A DNA stretch of 64,000 nt, taken from assembly GCF_003415655.1 (NCBI RefSeq), contig NZ_QRHC01000004.1:124001-188000 (forward strand), given 5' to 3'. Positions within the stretch are counted from its first letter, which is position 1. Every line of letters starts with the position of its first letter. The position numbers and the translations under genes were made by a program. Below are positions 44,816-53,264 of this stretch, piece after piece. The notes under the pieces are model-generated. The model worked only from the letters and a program-made list of their open reading frames with translations, was not told the origin of the DNA and searched no databases. The stretch comes from Vibrio maerlii (GTDB lineage: Bacteria; Pseudomonadota; Gammaproteobacteria; Enterobacterales; Vibrionaceae).

Positions 44816-44851
44816 GAAAATAAATCATTAAAATTCAATTGTTTAAGATGT

Positions 44852-44868
44852 ATTCTCAAATTGAGAAT
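44852..44868. promoter_or_regulatory. SypG-type enhancer upstream of sypA (best copy)
   Basis: ATTCTCAAATTGAGAAT, a perfect 17-bp palindrome centred about 46 bp upstream of the -24 element. A second, one-mismatch copy TTCTTAT-T-ATGAGAA lies at 44875-44889 and a half-site TTTGAGAA at 44921-44928. Clustering fits cooperative binding of an oligomeric activator. Confidence 0.78.
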
Positions 44869-45025
44869 TTGCTATTCTTATTATGAGAAAGGTTTCAATA
44901 GGTGGTTTTTCGATTTGAGATTTGAGAAGAAAAAGCGAGATTCCCTATCTTCGTTCGTGAACTCACTGGAGATAATAGGTGGGTAATGACAGTGTCCAGT
45001 TTATGGTAGTAAGGGGCAGGGAGTG

Positions 45026-46732
45026 CTAGGCACTCCACTTTAGCAGGACAGATTTTAGGTCATCTGCTGTATAGGGTTTAGTGAGGATGTCATCCATACC
45101 ACACTCGATACACTTTTCGCGTTCCGAGAGCGTGGTCCCAGCAGTTAAAGCAATGACGGGGTTGGTAAACTGTCGATTACGTAACTCTACAGTTGCTTCA
45201 AACCCATCCATTTCTGGCATACGACAATCCATGAATATTAGGTCGTAATCCCTTGCATCAGCGGCTTGCAGTGCTTCAATACCATTAGCCGCGATGTCTG
45301 CGCTAATGTTTAACTTATTGAGCATTTCACGAATGATGACTTGATTCATGCGAATATCATCGACTACCAGAATCGCTAAGTCTTCAGAAAGAGAGAGCAC
45401 TTTGTTTTTAGCGCTTGAATCAGAAATCTTCTCTGATTGTTTGACCGCTTTAAGTGGAATCGTGCCAGAGAACTCTGTCCCAACCCCCTGTTGACTTTGA
45501 AGCTTAATTTCGCCACCCATGAGCTGGATAAGTTGTTGGCAGATTGCTAACCCTAAACCAGTACCTTCATAGTTCCTTTTACTCGAGCGATCAGCCTGTG
45601 TGAAAGGTTGGAATAGCTTGCTTTGAGACTCTTCATTAATGCCAATACCAGTGTCTTTGACAGAAAAAGTGAGGTACTCACTCTGCCAATCAAGTGACAC
45701 CATCACCGATCCTTGGTCAGTAAACTTAATCGCGTTACCAATGAGGTTAACGAATACTTGTGTAATCCTTTCAAGGTCACCTTCGAGAGTAGGTGGTACG
45801 GATTCAGTCGTAGATATATTAAATAGCAGTGCTTTCTCTTGAGCCTTATGCTCAAAGATACTATTCAATGTGCTTAATAATGATTTGAACTCAAACTCAC
45901 TTGGGATTAGCTCAAACATACCCGAGTTAATCTTACTGAAATCGAGTAAGTCGTTGATGATGGTACGAAGCAGCTCGCCTGATTGAGACAGATTGCTGAC
46001 TAACACTTCTTGTTCGTGAGTAAGTGAGGTTTCCCCGAGTAGTTCTGAACTACCGAGTAAACCATTCAGAGGGGTACGCAGCTCATGGTTGATCATGGCT
46101 AGGAAATCTCGGGTTGAACGTTCGGATTCCTCAGCAATCTTTCGTGATTCGATATTTCTTAAGATGATATGTTGTCGGTTGATTGCGCCACACAATAGCT
46201 CAGCGACTAGCAAAATAGCGCGTTCTACAAATTGAAGGTCGAGGTCGTGATTGCTTACCTCGATTCTTAAATTACCTAACTTTTCACTGTTGATCGTTAA
46301 AGGTATATGTAGTGTTCTGTCTTTCCATCCTGGCTGCGGCTCTTGGTTATCCCAGTTTTCATTACCGAAATACTGATTGCTTAAACCGAGAGCCAAGCTT
46401 GGGTGGATGTTTAAGTTACAGCGAGAAATTAGACTGTTCTGCGTGAGCTTTTGGGCAAAGTTATCGAGCAAAATATCATCAAGGTTCTTGTTTAAGAACA
46501 CGCGGCCAAAGTGGATGAGTAAGGCATCAATTTGCTGCTGAAACTCAAGCTTTATGAGGTTCTCTGCAGAGCTCTTTTCAAGCTGAGCAATAGCAAGTTC
46601 AAGTTTCTGATTGGCTTCGAAAAGGGCAAGGCTCTTTTGCTCAAGTAGTTCTTCTGCTTGTTTACGTGACGCGACTTCGCGCGCCATCTTACGAAGTAGC
46701 GCCTTGTTTGCGGGAGTATCGTTGCTGCTCAT
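45026..46732 (-). CDS. hahK: Cytosolic hybrid histidine kinase paired with H-NOX (HahK type)
   Basis: A 568-residue soluble hybrid kinase. It has an N-terminal coiled coil (about 15-65) and a GAF-like sensory region (about 65-190, no TM). The HisKA domain has phospho-His216 in MINHELRTPLNG. The HATPase_c has NLIGNAIKFT, DTGIGI and GTGLGLAI. A C-terminal receiver carries Asp502 in LIFMDCRMPEMDG. It has no Hpt domain, so it needs an external one; the stand-alone Hpt gene 4.4 kb downstream is the obvious candidate. It begins 9 bp after the H-NOX gene. In V. fischeri the equivalent pair tunes biofilm formation through SypF-SypG in response to nitric oxide. The symbol is given by that analogy. Confidence 0.85.
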   Translation of the reverse strand: MSSNDTPANKALLRKMAREVASRKQAEELLEQKSLALFEANQKLELAIAQLEKSSAENLIKLEFQQQIDALLIHFGRVFLNKNLDDILLDNFAQKLTQNSLISRCNLNIHPSLALGLSNQYFGNENWDNQEPQPGWKDRTLHIPLTINSEKLGNLRIEVSNHDLDLQFVERAILLVAELLCGAINRQHIILRNIESRKIAEESERSTRDFLAMINHELRTPLNGLLGSSELLGETSLTHEQEVLVSNLSQSGELLRTIINDLLDFSKINSGMFELIPSEFEFKSLLSTLNSIFEHKAQEKALLFNISTTESVPPTLEGDLERITQVFVNLIGNAIKFTDQGSVMVSLDWQSEYLTFSVKDTGIGINEESQSKLFQPFTQADRSSKRNYEGTGLGLAICQQLIQLMGGEIKLQSQQGVGTEFSGTIPLKAVKQSEKISDSSAKNKVLSLSEDLAILVVDDIRMNQVIIREMLNKLNISADIAANGIEALQAADARDYDLIFMDCRMPEMDGFEATVELRNRQFTNPVIALTAGTTLSEREKCIECGMDDILTKPYTADDLKSVLLKWSA

Positions 46733-46741
46733 AAGCGTTTG

Positions 46742-47281
46742 CTAAACTAGGTTGACGATAAACTTCACTTCACTACCACTTTCATTGAGTGATTCCATCT
46801 CGATGTCGACTTCTTGGTTAAAGTGCTTAGCACAACCTTTGATCAAGCCAAAACACACATGCGACATACAGCGTGCACTTTTGTAGTTCATTACCAGCTT
46901 TGACTCTGTTTCTGAAATGAACTCAAAACGAGGAGGCTCTGCATCAGGGTATAGCTTTTTCACCTCTACATGAATGTATTCTTCAACATGACGAATAAAC
47001 TGAAAACAGCTATCACTTTTCACTAAACTTGCTTTTTGGGGAATCGTACGTAGTAAATTGAGGAAAACTGTTTCACCAAATACCTCTTGCAGTTTCTCGG
47101 CCGGGATATCGGTTGTCTTGCTCAGGTTGACGATGAGTTTGACCAAGGCGTGATGGTCGTAACTACCCACCGAGGTATAGATCCCTTCGTCGTTCGAAGC
47201 TTCGAGTACCTGGTCCAAAACTTCGAGACCAAAGTTAGATTCAACCAGCTCCATAAATTCTGTAAAAATGATGCCCTTCAT
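46742..47281 (-). CDS. hnoX: H-NOX haem nitric-oxide sensor
   Basis: A 179-residue HNOB-domain protein, the full length of bacterial H-NOX. The proximal haem ligand is His104 in YIHVEVKKLYPDAEPP. The haem-propionate motif Y-x-S-x-R is Y133-K-S-A-R137. Cysteines 138, 143 and 150 in the C-terminal part are placed where related H-NOX proteins use Cys for zinc or redox sensing. It is first in a two-gene unit with the hybrid kinase, whose autophosphorylation it should inhibit when NO-bound (known for the family). It is divergent from yejA. Confidence 0.93.
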   Translation of the reverse strand: MKGIIFTEFMELVESNFGLEVLDQVLEASNDEGIYTSVGSYDHHALVKLIVNLSKTTDIPAEKLQEVFGETVFLNLLRTIPQKASLVKSDSCFQFIRHVEEYIHVEVKKLYPDAEPPRFEFISETESKLVMNYKSARCMSHVCFGLIKGCAKHFNQEVDIEMESLNESGSEVKFIVNLV

Positions 47282-47498
47282 ATTTAGCGCTCTCCATGCG
47301 GTTTATTGCTACAAAGCTTAACTTACATTGTTAACTTTGTCTTTACATCTCAGTATTGAATAACAAGATAGGGATAGCAATGATTAGATTTAAAATAAAC
47401 ACTCGTTTACAGGATAAATTTATTAGTTATTACATGATGTTAGATTTTTCTCTATACTGATTAGAATTACCTTTCAAATGGACTTCTAGGGGAACTTG

Positions 47499-49334
47499 AT
47501 GGGAAAACTCAAGACATTGGCCTTCAGTGTAGGCCTAGTATTCACCTCCAGCTTTTCGCTTTCACTTCAAGCGGCAGATGTAGAAGTTGTCGCTGGCACC
47601 ACATTGGTTGGATTTGGTGAAGCGAAATACGCCGCTGATTTTGCTCATTTCGACTACGTAAATCCGCAAGCACCTAAGGTAGGGAAAGTAACATACGGGC
47701 AAATCGGTACTTACGACAATTTCAACCGTTATGCGTCTCGCGGTGCAGCTGCACAAAGGACGGGTGAGTTGTACGATACATTGATGGCATCACCAAGCGA
47801 CGAGATCGACTCGTACTATCCACTCATTGCTGAAAAGGTTCGTTACGCATCTGATTACTCTTGGTTAGAAGTGGATATTAACCCGAATGCTAAGTTCCAT
47901 GATGGTGTGTCAATTACCGCTAAAGATGTCGCGTTTACCTTCGACAAGTTTATGACGCAAGGTGTTCCTCAATACCGTGTTTACTATAAAGATGTTAAGG
48001 CTGTAACTGCCGTATCAGAGTTAACTGCTCGCATTGAGATGGAAGTACCGAATAGAGAAAAACTCTTCAGTTTAGCGCAAAATATGCGTGTACTACCTGA
48101 GCATTACTGGAAGGATCAAAATCTCGCAGAACCATTAGATACGCCACCCGTTGGTAGTGGTCCTTACAAAGTTTCCACCTATAAACCGGGTCAGAGCGTG
48201 ACCTATGAGCTAGATGAAAACTACTGGGCGAAAGACCTGCCAGTGAATATTGGTCGCAATAATTTCAAGCAGATCCAATACGACTACTACCGTGATGAAA
48301 CGGTAATGTTAGAAGCTTTCAAGGCAGGTGAGTTTGATATTCGTATCGAAAGCTCTGCTAAATTTTGGGCGACCTCCTACGTAGGCAAAAACTTCGATAA
48401 TGGTTTCATTGTTAAGGAAGAGATTGGCCATCAAGAACCTCAATCGACTCAAGGGTTTGTATTTAATACCCAAGCCGAGGTGTTCAAAGATATTCGAGTG
48501 CGTGAGGCCTTAACCTACGCAATGGATTTTGAGTGGATGAACAAGAACATGTTCTACGACCAATACACCCGTTCACGCAGTTACTTCCAAAATACGGAAT
48601 ACGAAGCGAAAGGTTTGCCAACAGAAGGTGAGCTTAAGATTCTCACCCCTCTTAAAGAGCAAATCCCTCCACGAGTGTTTACCGATGAATACCAACCACC
48701 AGTGACGGATGGGTCGGGTCGAATTCGCTCACAAATGCGTACAGCCTTTAAGCTTCTTAAAGAGGCAGGGTGGGAGCTTAAGAATAAAGTCATGACCAAT
48801 GTTGAAACCGGTCAGCCTCTCGAGTTCGAAATGCTCATCTACAGCCCAACGACAGAACGTATTGCGATTCCAGTGCAAAAGAATCTAAAGTCGATGGGTA
48901 TTACGATGAAGATTCGTAGCATAGATACGACACAGTATCTTAAGCGCTTGAGAGATCGTGATTTCGATATGGTGTCGTCATCTTATTCTGCGAACGCATA
49001 CCCGAGTCCGAACCTGATGATTGTTTGGAACAGTAACTTCATTGATAGTACGTATAACACGGCTGGAGTGATGAGCCCTGCAGTTGATGCGCTGACACAA
49101 CAAATCACCGAGAACCAGCAAGACCCAGAGATGCTTCTTAACCTAGGGCGATCACTGGATCGTGTGTTGCAGTGGAACTTCTACATTATTCCTCAATGGC
49201 ACCTGAACAAATATCGTGTTGCGATGTGGGATAAATTTGAACGTCCTGCGGTCCAACCGACGTATGACCTAGGGGTTGATACTTGGTGGATCTCAGAAGA
49301 GAAAGCCTCCAAGCTACCTGAGAAGCGTCGCTAA
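47499..49334 (+). CDS. yejA: Periplasmic oligopeptide/microcin-type solute-binding protein
   Basis: A 611-residue SBP_bac_5-family receptor. The signal peptide ends near SLQAA. The mature protein includes YGQIGTYDNFNRYASRG, TAKDVAFTFDKF and PVGSGPYKV, and the C-terminal DFDMVSSSYSANAYPSP typical of YejA. It delivers peptides, and in E. coli microcin C, to the YejBEF importer. The ATG at 47499 follows AGGGGA at five bases; a TTG just before it is not needed. A hairpin after its stop probably makes yejA the most abundant product of the operon. Confidence 0.92.
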   Translation: MGKLKTLAFSVGLVFTSSFSLSLQAADVEVVAGTTLVGFGEAKYAADFAHFDYVNPQAPKVGKVTYGQIGTYDNFNRYASRGAAAQRTGELYDTLMASPSDEIDSYYPLIAEKVRYASDYSWLEVDINPNAKFHDGVSITAKDVAFTFDKFMTQGVPQYRVYYKDVKAVTAVSELTARIEMEVPNREKLFSLAQNMRVLPEHYWKDQNLAEPLDTPPVGSGPYKVSTYKPGQSVTYELDENYWAKDLPVNIGRNNFKQIQYDYYRDETVMLEAFKAGEFDIRIESSAKFWATSYVGKNFDNGFIVKEEIGHQEPQSTQGFVFNTQAEVFKDIRVREALTYAMDFEWMNKNMFYDQYTRSRSYFQNTEYEAKGLPTEGELKILTPLKEQIPPRVFTDEYQPPVTDGSGRIRSQMRTAFKLLKEAGWELKNKVMTNVETGQPLEFEMLIYSPTTERIAIPVQKNLKSMGITMKIRSIDTTQYLKRLRDRDFDMVSSSYSANAYPSPNLMIVWNSNFIDSTYNTAGVMSPAVDALTQQITENQQDPEMLLNLGRSLDRVLQWNFYIIPQWHLNKYRVAMWDKFERPAVQPTYDLGVDTWWISEEKASKLPEKRR

Positions 49335-49350
49335 CCATTAATAATTTAAT

Positions 49351-49375
49351 CAAAGGCTACAATTAGGTAGCCTTT
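49351..49375 (+). terminator. Attenuating hairpin between yejA and yejBEF
   Basis: A 9-bp stem AAAGGCTAC/GTAGCCTTT with a 6-nt loop and a short T-run lies inside an otherwise continuous operon. This is common after binding-protein genes. Confidence 0.65.
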
Positions 49376-49417
49376 TAACTCGTTTCAACAATCAAATCAC
49401 AACTCAAAAGGAATTGG

Positions 49418-50506
49418 ATGGCTGCTTATATTTTCCGCCGACTCTTGCTAGTCATTCCCACATTGTGGGCAATCATTACAATCAATTTCTTCATTATCCA
49501 AATTGCCCCTGGTGGGCCAGTCGAACAGGCTGTTGCTCAGATGGAGGGGCTAAACTCTGGCATCATGGAGCGTTTTTCTGGTGGCGGCCAGGAAGTGGAA
49601 TTGAGTTCCAGTGATGAGGGAGCTGTGAGTGGCTATAAAGGCTCTCGTGGTTTAGATCCTGAAGTGGTTGAAGAGATTAAGAAGCAGTTTGGTTTTGACA
49701 AGCCACTCCATGAGCGTTATTTCGATATGTTGAAGAACTACGCCATGTTCAATTTTGGTGAGAGCTTGTTCAAAGGTGGGGATGTTATTGATCTGATTGT
49801 CGAGCGATTACCCGTCTCTATTTCACTAGGTTTATGGAGTACTTTGATTATTTATCTGGTTTCCATACCTCTGGGGATTATGAAAGCGATTCATCATGGC
49901 TCGCGTTTTGATATCTGGACCAGTGCGTTGGTGATCGTTGGCTACGCAATTCCTGGCTTCTTGTTCGCGATTATCCTGATCATCCTATTTGCCAGTGGTA
50001 ACTACTTCAGTTGGTTCCCGTTACGTGGCTTGGTCTCCTCTAACTTTGATCAACTCGTATGGTATGAGCAAATCATAGATTACTTTTGGCACCTTGCACT
50101 GCCCACTTTTGCGATGGTGATTGGTGGCTTTGCAACTTTGAGTATGCTGACGAAAAATTCATTTCTTGATGAGATTAACAAGCAATATGTGGTGACGGCT
50201 CGAGCGAAAGGCTTGGATGAAAAGAGCATTCTCTATAAGCACGTTTTCCGCAATGCGATGCTGATTATTATTGCAGGTTTTCCAAGTGCATTTATCAGTA
50301 TCTTCTTCACAGGTTCAATGCTTATTGAGGTAATGTTTTCCCTTGAAGGCATTGGCTTATTAGGCTTCGAATCAACGATCCAACGTGATTATCCTGTGGT
50401 ATTCAGTTCACTTTATATCATGACGCTACTGGGCTTGGTGCTTAGTATTATTTCGGATCTTACCTACACCTGGGTTGATCCTCGCATTGATTTTGAGGCG
50501 CGTTAA
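49418..50506 (+). CDS. yejB: ABC importer permease YejB
   Basis: A 362-residue inner-membrane permease with an N-terminal TM ([29 protein letters not shown]) of the OppB type and five further helices. The EAA-like cytoplasmic loop is near 255-275 ([25 protein letters not shown]). It contains an extra loop of about 60 residues after the first TM, as usual in YejB. The ATG follows AAGGA. The stop overlaps yejE as TAATG. Confidence 0.94.
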   Translation: MAAYIFRRLLLVIPTLWAIITINFFIIQIAPGGPVEQAVAQMEGLNSGIMERFSGGGQEVELSSSDEGAVSGYKGSRGLDPEVVEEIKKQFGFDKPLHERYFDMLKNYAMFNFGESLFKGGDVIDLIVERLPVSISLGLWSTLIIYLVSIPLGIMKAIHHGSRFDIWTSALVIVGYAIPGFLFAIILIILFASGNYFSWFPLRGLVSSNFDQLVWYEQIIDYFWHLALPTFAMVIGGFATLSMLTKNSFLDEINKQYVVTARAKGLDEKSILYKHVFRNAMLIIIAGFPSAFISIFFTGSMLIEVMFSLEGIGLLGFESTIQRDYPVVFSSLYIMTLLGLVLSIISDLTYTWVDPRIDFEAR

Positions 50507-51546
50507 TGGTGTTTAACAAAAATAGAAACAGAAACCCAATTGTAGAAGCGCGCTGGTTACGTTTTAGGGCCAACAAGCGTGGCTTTTGGTCGCTATGGAT
50601 CTTTTCAATACTGTTCGTTTTGAGCTTGTTCGCAGAATTTATTGCCAACGACAAACCTTTGTTGATTCAATATGAACAAGGTTATTACTTTCCAATTTTC
50701 AACCAATACACGGAAACGGAGTTTGGTGGCGAGTTCGAAACCGAGGCTGACTATACCGACCCATATGTGACAGAGTTGATTGAAGAAAAAGGCTACATCA
50801 TTTGGCCGTTAATTCGTTTCAGTTACGACACCATCAACTACAACATTGGCGGCCCTGTACCTTCTGCGCCGAGCAGTGATAACTGGTTAGGTACTGATGA
50901 TAAGGGTAGAGATGTAATGGCTCGAGTCATCTACGGTTTCAGGATCTCTGTATTATTTGGATTTATCCTGACCATCATATCTAGTGTTATTGGTGTTGCA
51001 GTTGGAGCGAGTCAAGGCTACTACGGCGGTTGGTTAGACTTGATGGGGCAACGCTTCATTGAGGTGTGGTCCGGTATGCCGACGCTTTTCTTGCTCATCA
51101 TCTTGTCGAGTTTTGTTGAGCCAAACTTCTGGTGGCTGCTGGGTATTATGGTCGCTTTCAGTTGGATGAGTTTAGTTGGGATTGTTCGTGCTGAGTTCTT
51201 ACGTTGCCGCAATTTTGATTATGTTAAAGCAGCTCATGCGCTAGGTGTAGAAGACAGGCGTATTATGCTACGTCACATGTTGCCCAACGCGATGGTCGCC
51301 TCTCTCACTATGATGCCATTTATTCTTTCTGGTTCGGTGACAACTTTAACCTCATTAGATTTCTTAGGCTTTGGTTTGCCTGCGGGTTCACCATCACTAG
51401 GTGAGTTGCTTGCACAGGGTAAAGCAAATTTACAGGCACCATGGCTAGGTTTCTCAGCCTTTGCTGTCCTTTCTATTATGCTCACTTTACTGGTATTTAT
51501 TGGTGAAGCAGTGCGTGATGCCTTTGACCCACATCAGCAGGGGTAA
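50506..51546 (+). CDS. yejE: ABC importer permease YejE
   Basis: A 346-residue OppC-type permease. The N-terminal TM is preceded by a basic segment (ARWLRFRANKRGFWSLW). The large periplasmic loop contains NWLGTDDKGRDVMARVIYG, and the EAA loop FDYVKAAHALGVEDRRIMLRHMLPNA is near 240-265. It pairs with YejB to form the channel. It is translationally coupled to yejB and is followed by yejF after 8 bp. Confidence 0.94.
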   Translation: MVFNKNRNRNPIVEARWLRFRANKRGFWSLWIFSILFVLSLFAEFIANDKPLLIQYEQGYYFPIFNQYTETEFGGEFETEADYTDPYVTELIEEKGYIIWPLIRFSYDTINYNIGGPVPSAPSSDNWLGTDDKGRDVMARVIYGFRISVLFGFILTIISSVIGVAVGASQGYYGGWLDLMGQRFIEVWSGMPTLFLLIILSSFVEPNFWWLLGIMVAFSWMSLVGIVRAEFLRCRNFDYVKAAHALGVEDRRIMLRHMLPNAMVASLTMMPFILSGSVTTLTSLDFLGFGLPAGSPSLGELLAQGKANLQAPWLGFSAFAVLSIMLTLLVFIGEAVRDAFDPHQQG

Positions 51547-51554
51547 ACTTCAAT

Positions 51555-53186
51555 ATGACACAAGAAAACCTCATGCAGAATGATTCCCAACAAGTACTTT
51601 CGATAGATGGTTTATCCATTGGTTTTAGTCGTAAAGATCTGGCTTTGGGTAAAACGGTAGTGGAACCGGTGACTCATGGTGTGGATCTTTCCATCCACAA
51701 GGGAGAAACCTTAGCGCTGGTAGGCGAGAGTGGTTCTGGTAAATCAGTTACCGCCAATGCAATCCTAAAACTACTACCCAAAGGCTCTGCGAATTATCTA
51801 GCTGGCTCCATTCACTTCGATGGTATTGATATGCTTAAGTGTTCGGAGCGTAAGCTGCGCGGTATTCGTGGTGGGCGCATCGGGATGATCTTCCAAGAGC
51901 CGATGGTATCTCTCAATCCACTGCATAAAATTGGTAAGCAACTAGTAGAGACGCTAGCGATTCATCGGGGAATGAGGCAAAGAAAGGCTGAAGAGTACGC
52001 GGTAACTTGGTTGGAGAAAGTGGGCATAAGAAATCCGAAGCAAAAGATTAATGCCTATCCTCACGAACTATCAGGTGGTGAAAGGCAGCGTGTGATGATT
52101 GCAATGGCACTGATTAATGAGCCAGAACTGTTGATTGCTGATGAGCCGACCACTGCTTTGGATGTGTCTGTTCAAGCGCAGATATTGGATCTACTTAAAT
52201 CATTGCAAGCCGAGATGGGAATGGCAATGCTGTTCATTACCCACGACCTTAGTATCGTTAAGCGAATTGCCGATACTGTTGCTGTGATGAAGGATGGAAG
52301 ACTAGTAGAGAAAGGTGAGTGCCAAGCCCTGTTTAACAATCCACAACATGAATACACCCAAACGCTGATTAACTCTGACCCCAAAGGCGAGCCAGTCCCC
52401 GTTGCTCAAGACTCCGAAAAGCTACTCTCGGTTGATGAGCTTAAAGTCTGGTTTCCAATTACAGGTGGTTTGTTTAAACGCACTATCGACCATGTAAAAG
52501 CGGTCACCGATATGGCATTTGAGCTCAAGAAAGGCCACTCGATTGGTCTTGTAGGTGAAAGTGGTTCAGGAAAATCGACAACGGGTATGGCGATTCTTCA
52601 GTTGGTCAACAGTGAAGGCTCAATCAACTATCAAGGCAACGAGTTACAAGGTCTTGACCGTAAGGCTATGCTGCCATATCGACACAAGATGCAAGTCGTT
52701 TTTCAAGACCCTTTCTCAGCATTGAATCCAAGAATGTCAGTTGCACAGGTAATTGGAGAAGGTGTTGTTGTTCACAAGAACTTATCAGATCACGAACTTG
52801 ACGATTCGATTTGTGAGGTGATGAAAGAAGTTGGGTTAGATCCCGATACACGTCATCGTTATCCGAATGAGTTTTCAGGTGGTCAAAGGCAACGTATTGC
52901 GATCGCTAGAGCACTTATCCTAAAGCCTGAGTTCATTTTGCTTGATGAGCCAACCTCTTCTCTGGATAGAACTGTACAAGCTCAAGTGCTAGACCTCTTA
53001 AAGTCCCTTCAAAGCAAATACGGTTTGACTTATTTGTTTATTAGCCATGATTTACACGTAGTGAAATCTCTGTGCCACTACACCATAGTAATGAAAGGTG
53101 GGGAAATAGTGGAGCAAGGGGAAACAGCAATGCTATTCTCGCAACCAAAAGAGAGTTATACACAAACGCTTGTGTCTTTATCTTAG
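51555..53186 (+). CDS. yejF: ABC importer dual ATPase YejF
   Basis: A 543-residue protein with two complete ABC domains. The first has GESGSGKSVTA, LSGGERQRVMIA and LLIADEPTTALDV. The second has GESGSGKSTTG, FSGGQRQRIAIA and FILLDEPTSSLD. Both catalytic sets look intact. It powers YejBE import of peptides delivered by YejA. It is the last gene of the operon; a bidirectional hairpin separates it from the convergent GGDEF-EAL gene. Confidence 0.94.
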   Translation: MTQENLMQNDSQQVLSIDGLSIGFSRKDLALGKTVVEPVTHGVDLSIHKGETLALVGESGSGKSVTANAILKLLPKGSANYLAGSIHFDGIDMLKCSERKLRGIRGGRIGMIFQEPMVSLNPLHKIGKQLVETLAIHRGMRQRKAEEYAVTWLEKVGIRNPKQKINAYPHELSGGERQRVMIAMALINEPELLIADEPTTALDVSVQAQILDLLKSLQAEMGMAMLFITHDLSIVKRIADTVAVMKDGRLVEKGECQALFNNPQHEYTQTLINSDPKGEPVPVAQDSEKLLSVDELKVWFPITGGLFKRTIDHVKAVTDMAFELKKGHSIGLVGESGSGKSTTGMAILQLVNSEGSINYQGNELQGLDRKAMLPYRHKMQVVFQDPFSALNPRMSVAQVIGEGVVVHKNLSDHELDDSICEVMKEVGLDPDTRHRYPNEFSGGQRQRIAIARALILKPEFILLDEPTSSLDRTVQAQVLDLLKSLQSKYGLTYLFISHDLHVVKSLCHYTIVMKGGEIVEQGETAMLFSQPKESYTQTLVSLS

Positions 53187-53218
53187 TGCTGCGACTTCAC
53201 GATCATTGTGATAAAAAG

Positions 53219-53249
53219 AAACGGCGATGTACGGATTACATCGCTGTTT
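53219..53249. terminator. Bidirectional terminator between yejF and the GGDEF-EAL gene
   Basis: A 13-bp stem (53219-53231 with 53237-53249, one G-T pair, GGCGATGTA core) with a 5-nt loop has its T-rich tail on the minus strand. Confidence 0.8.
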
Positions 53250-53264
53250 CATTAAGCATTCTTA

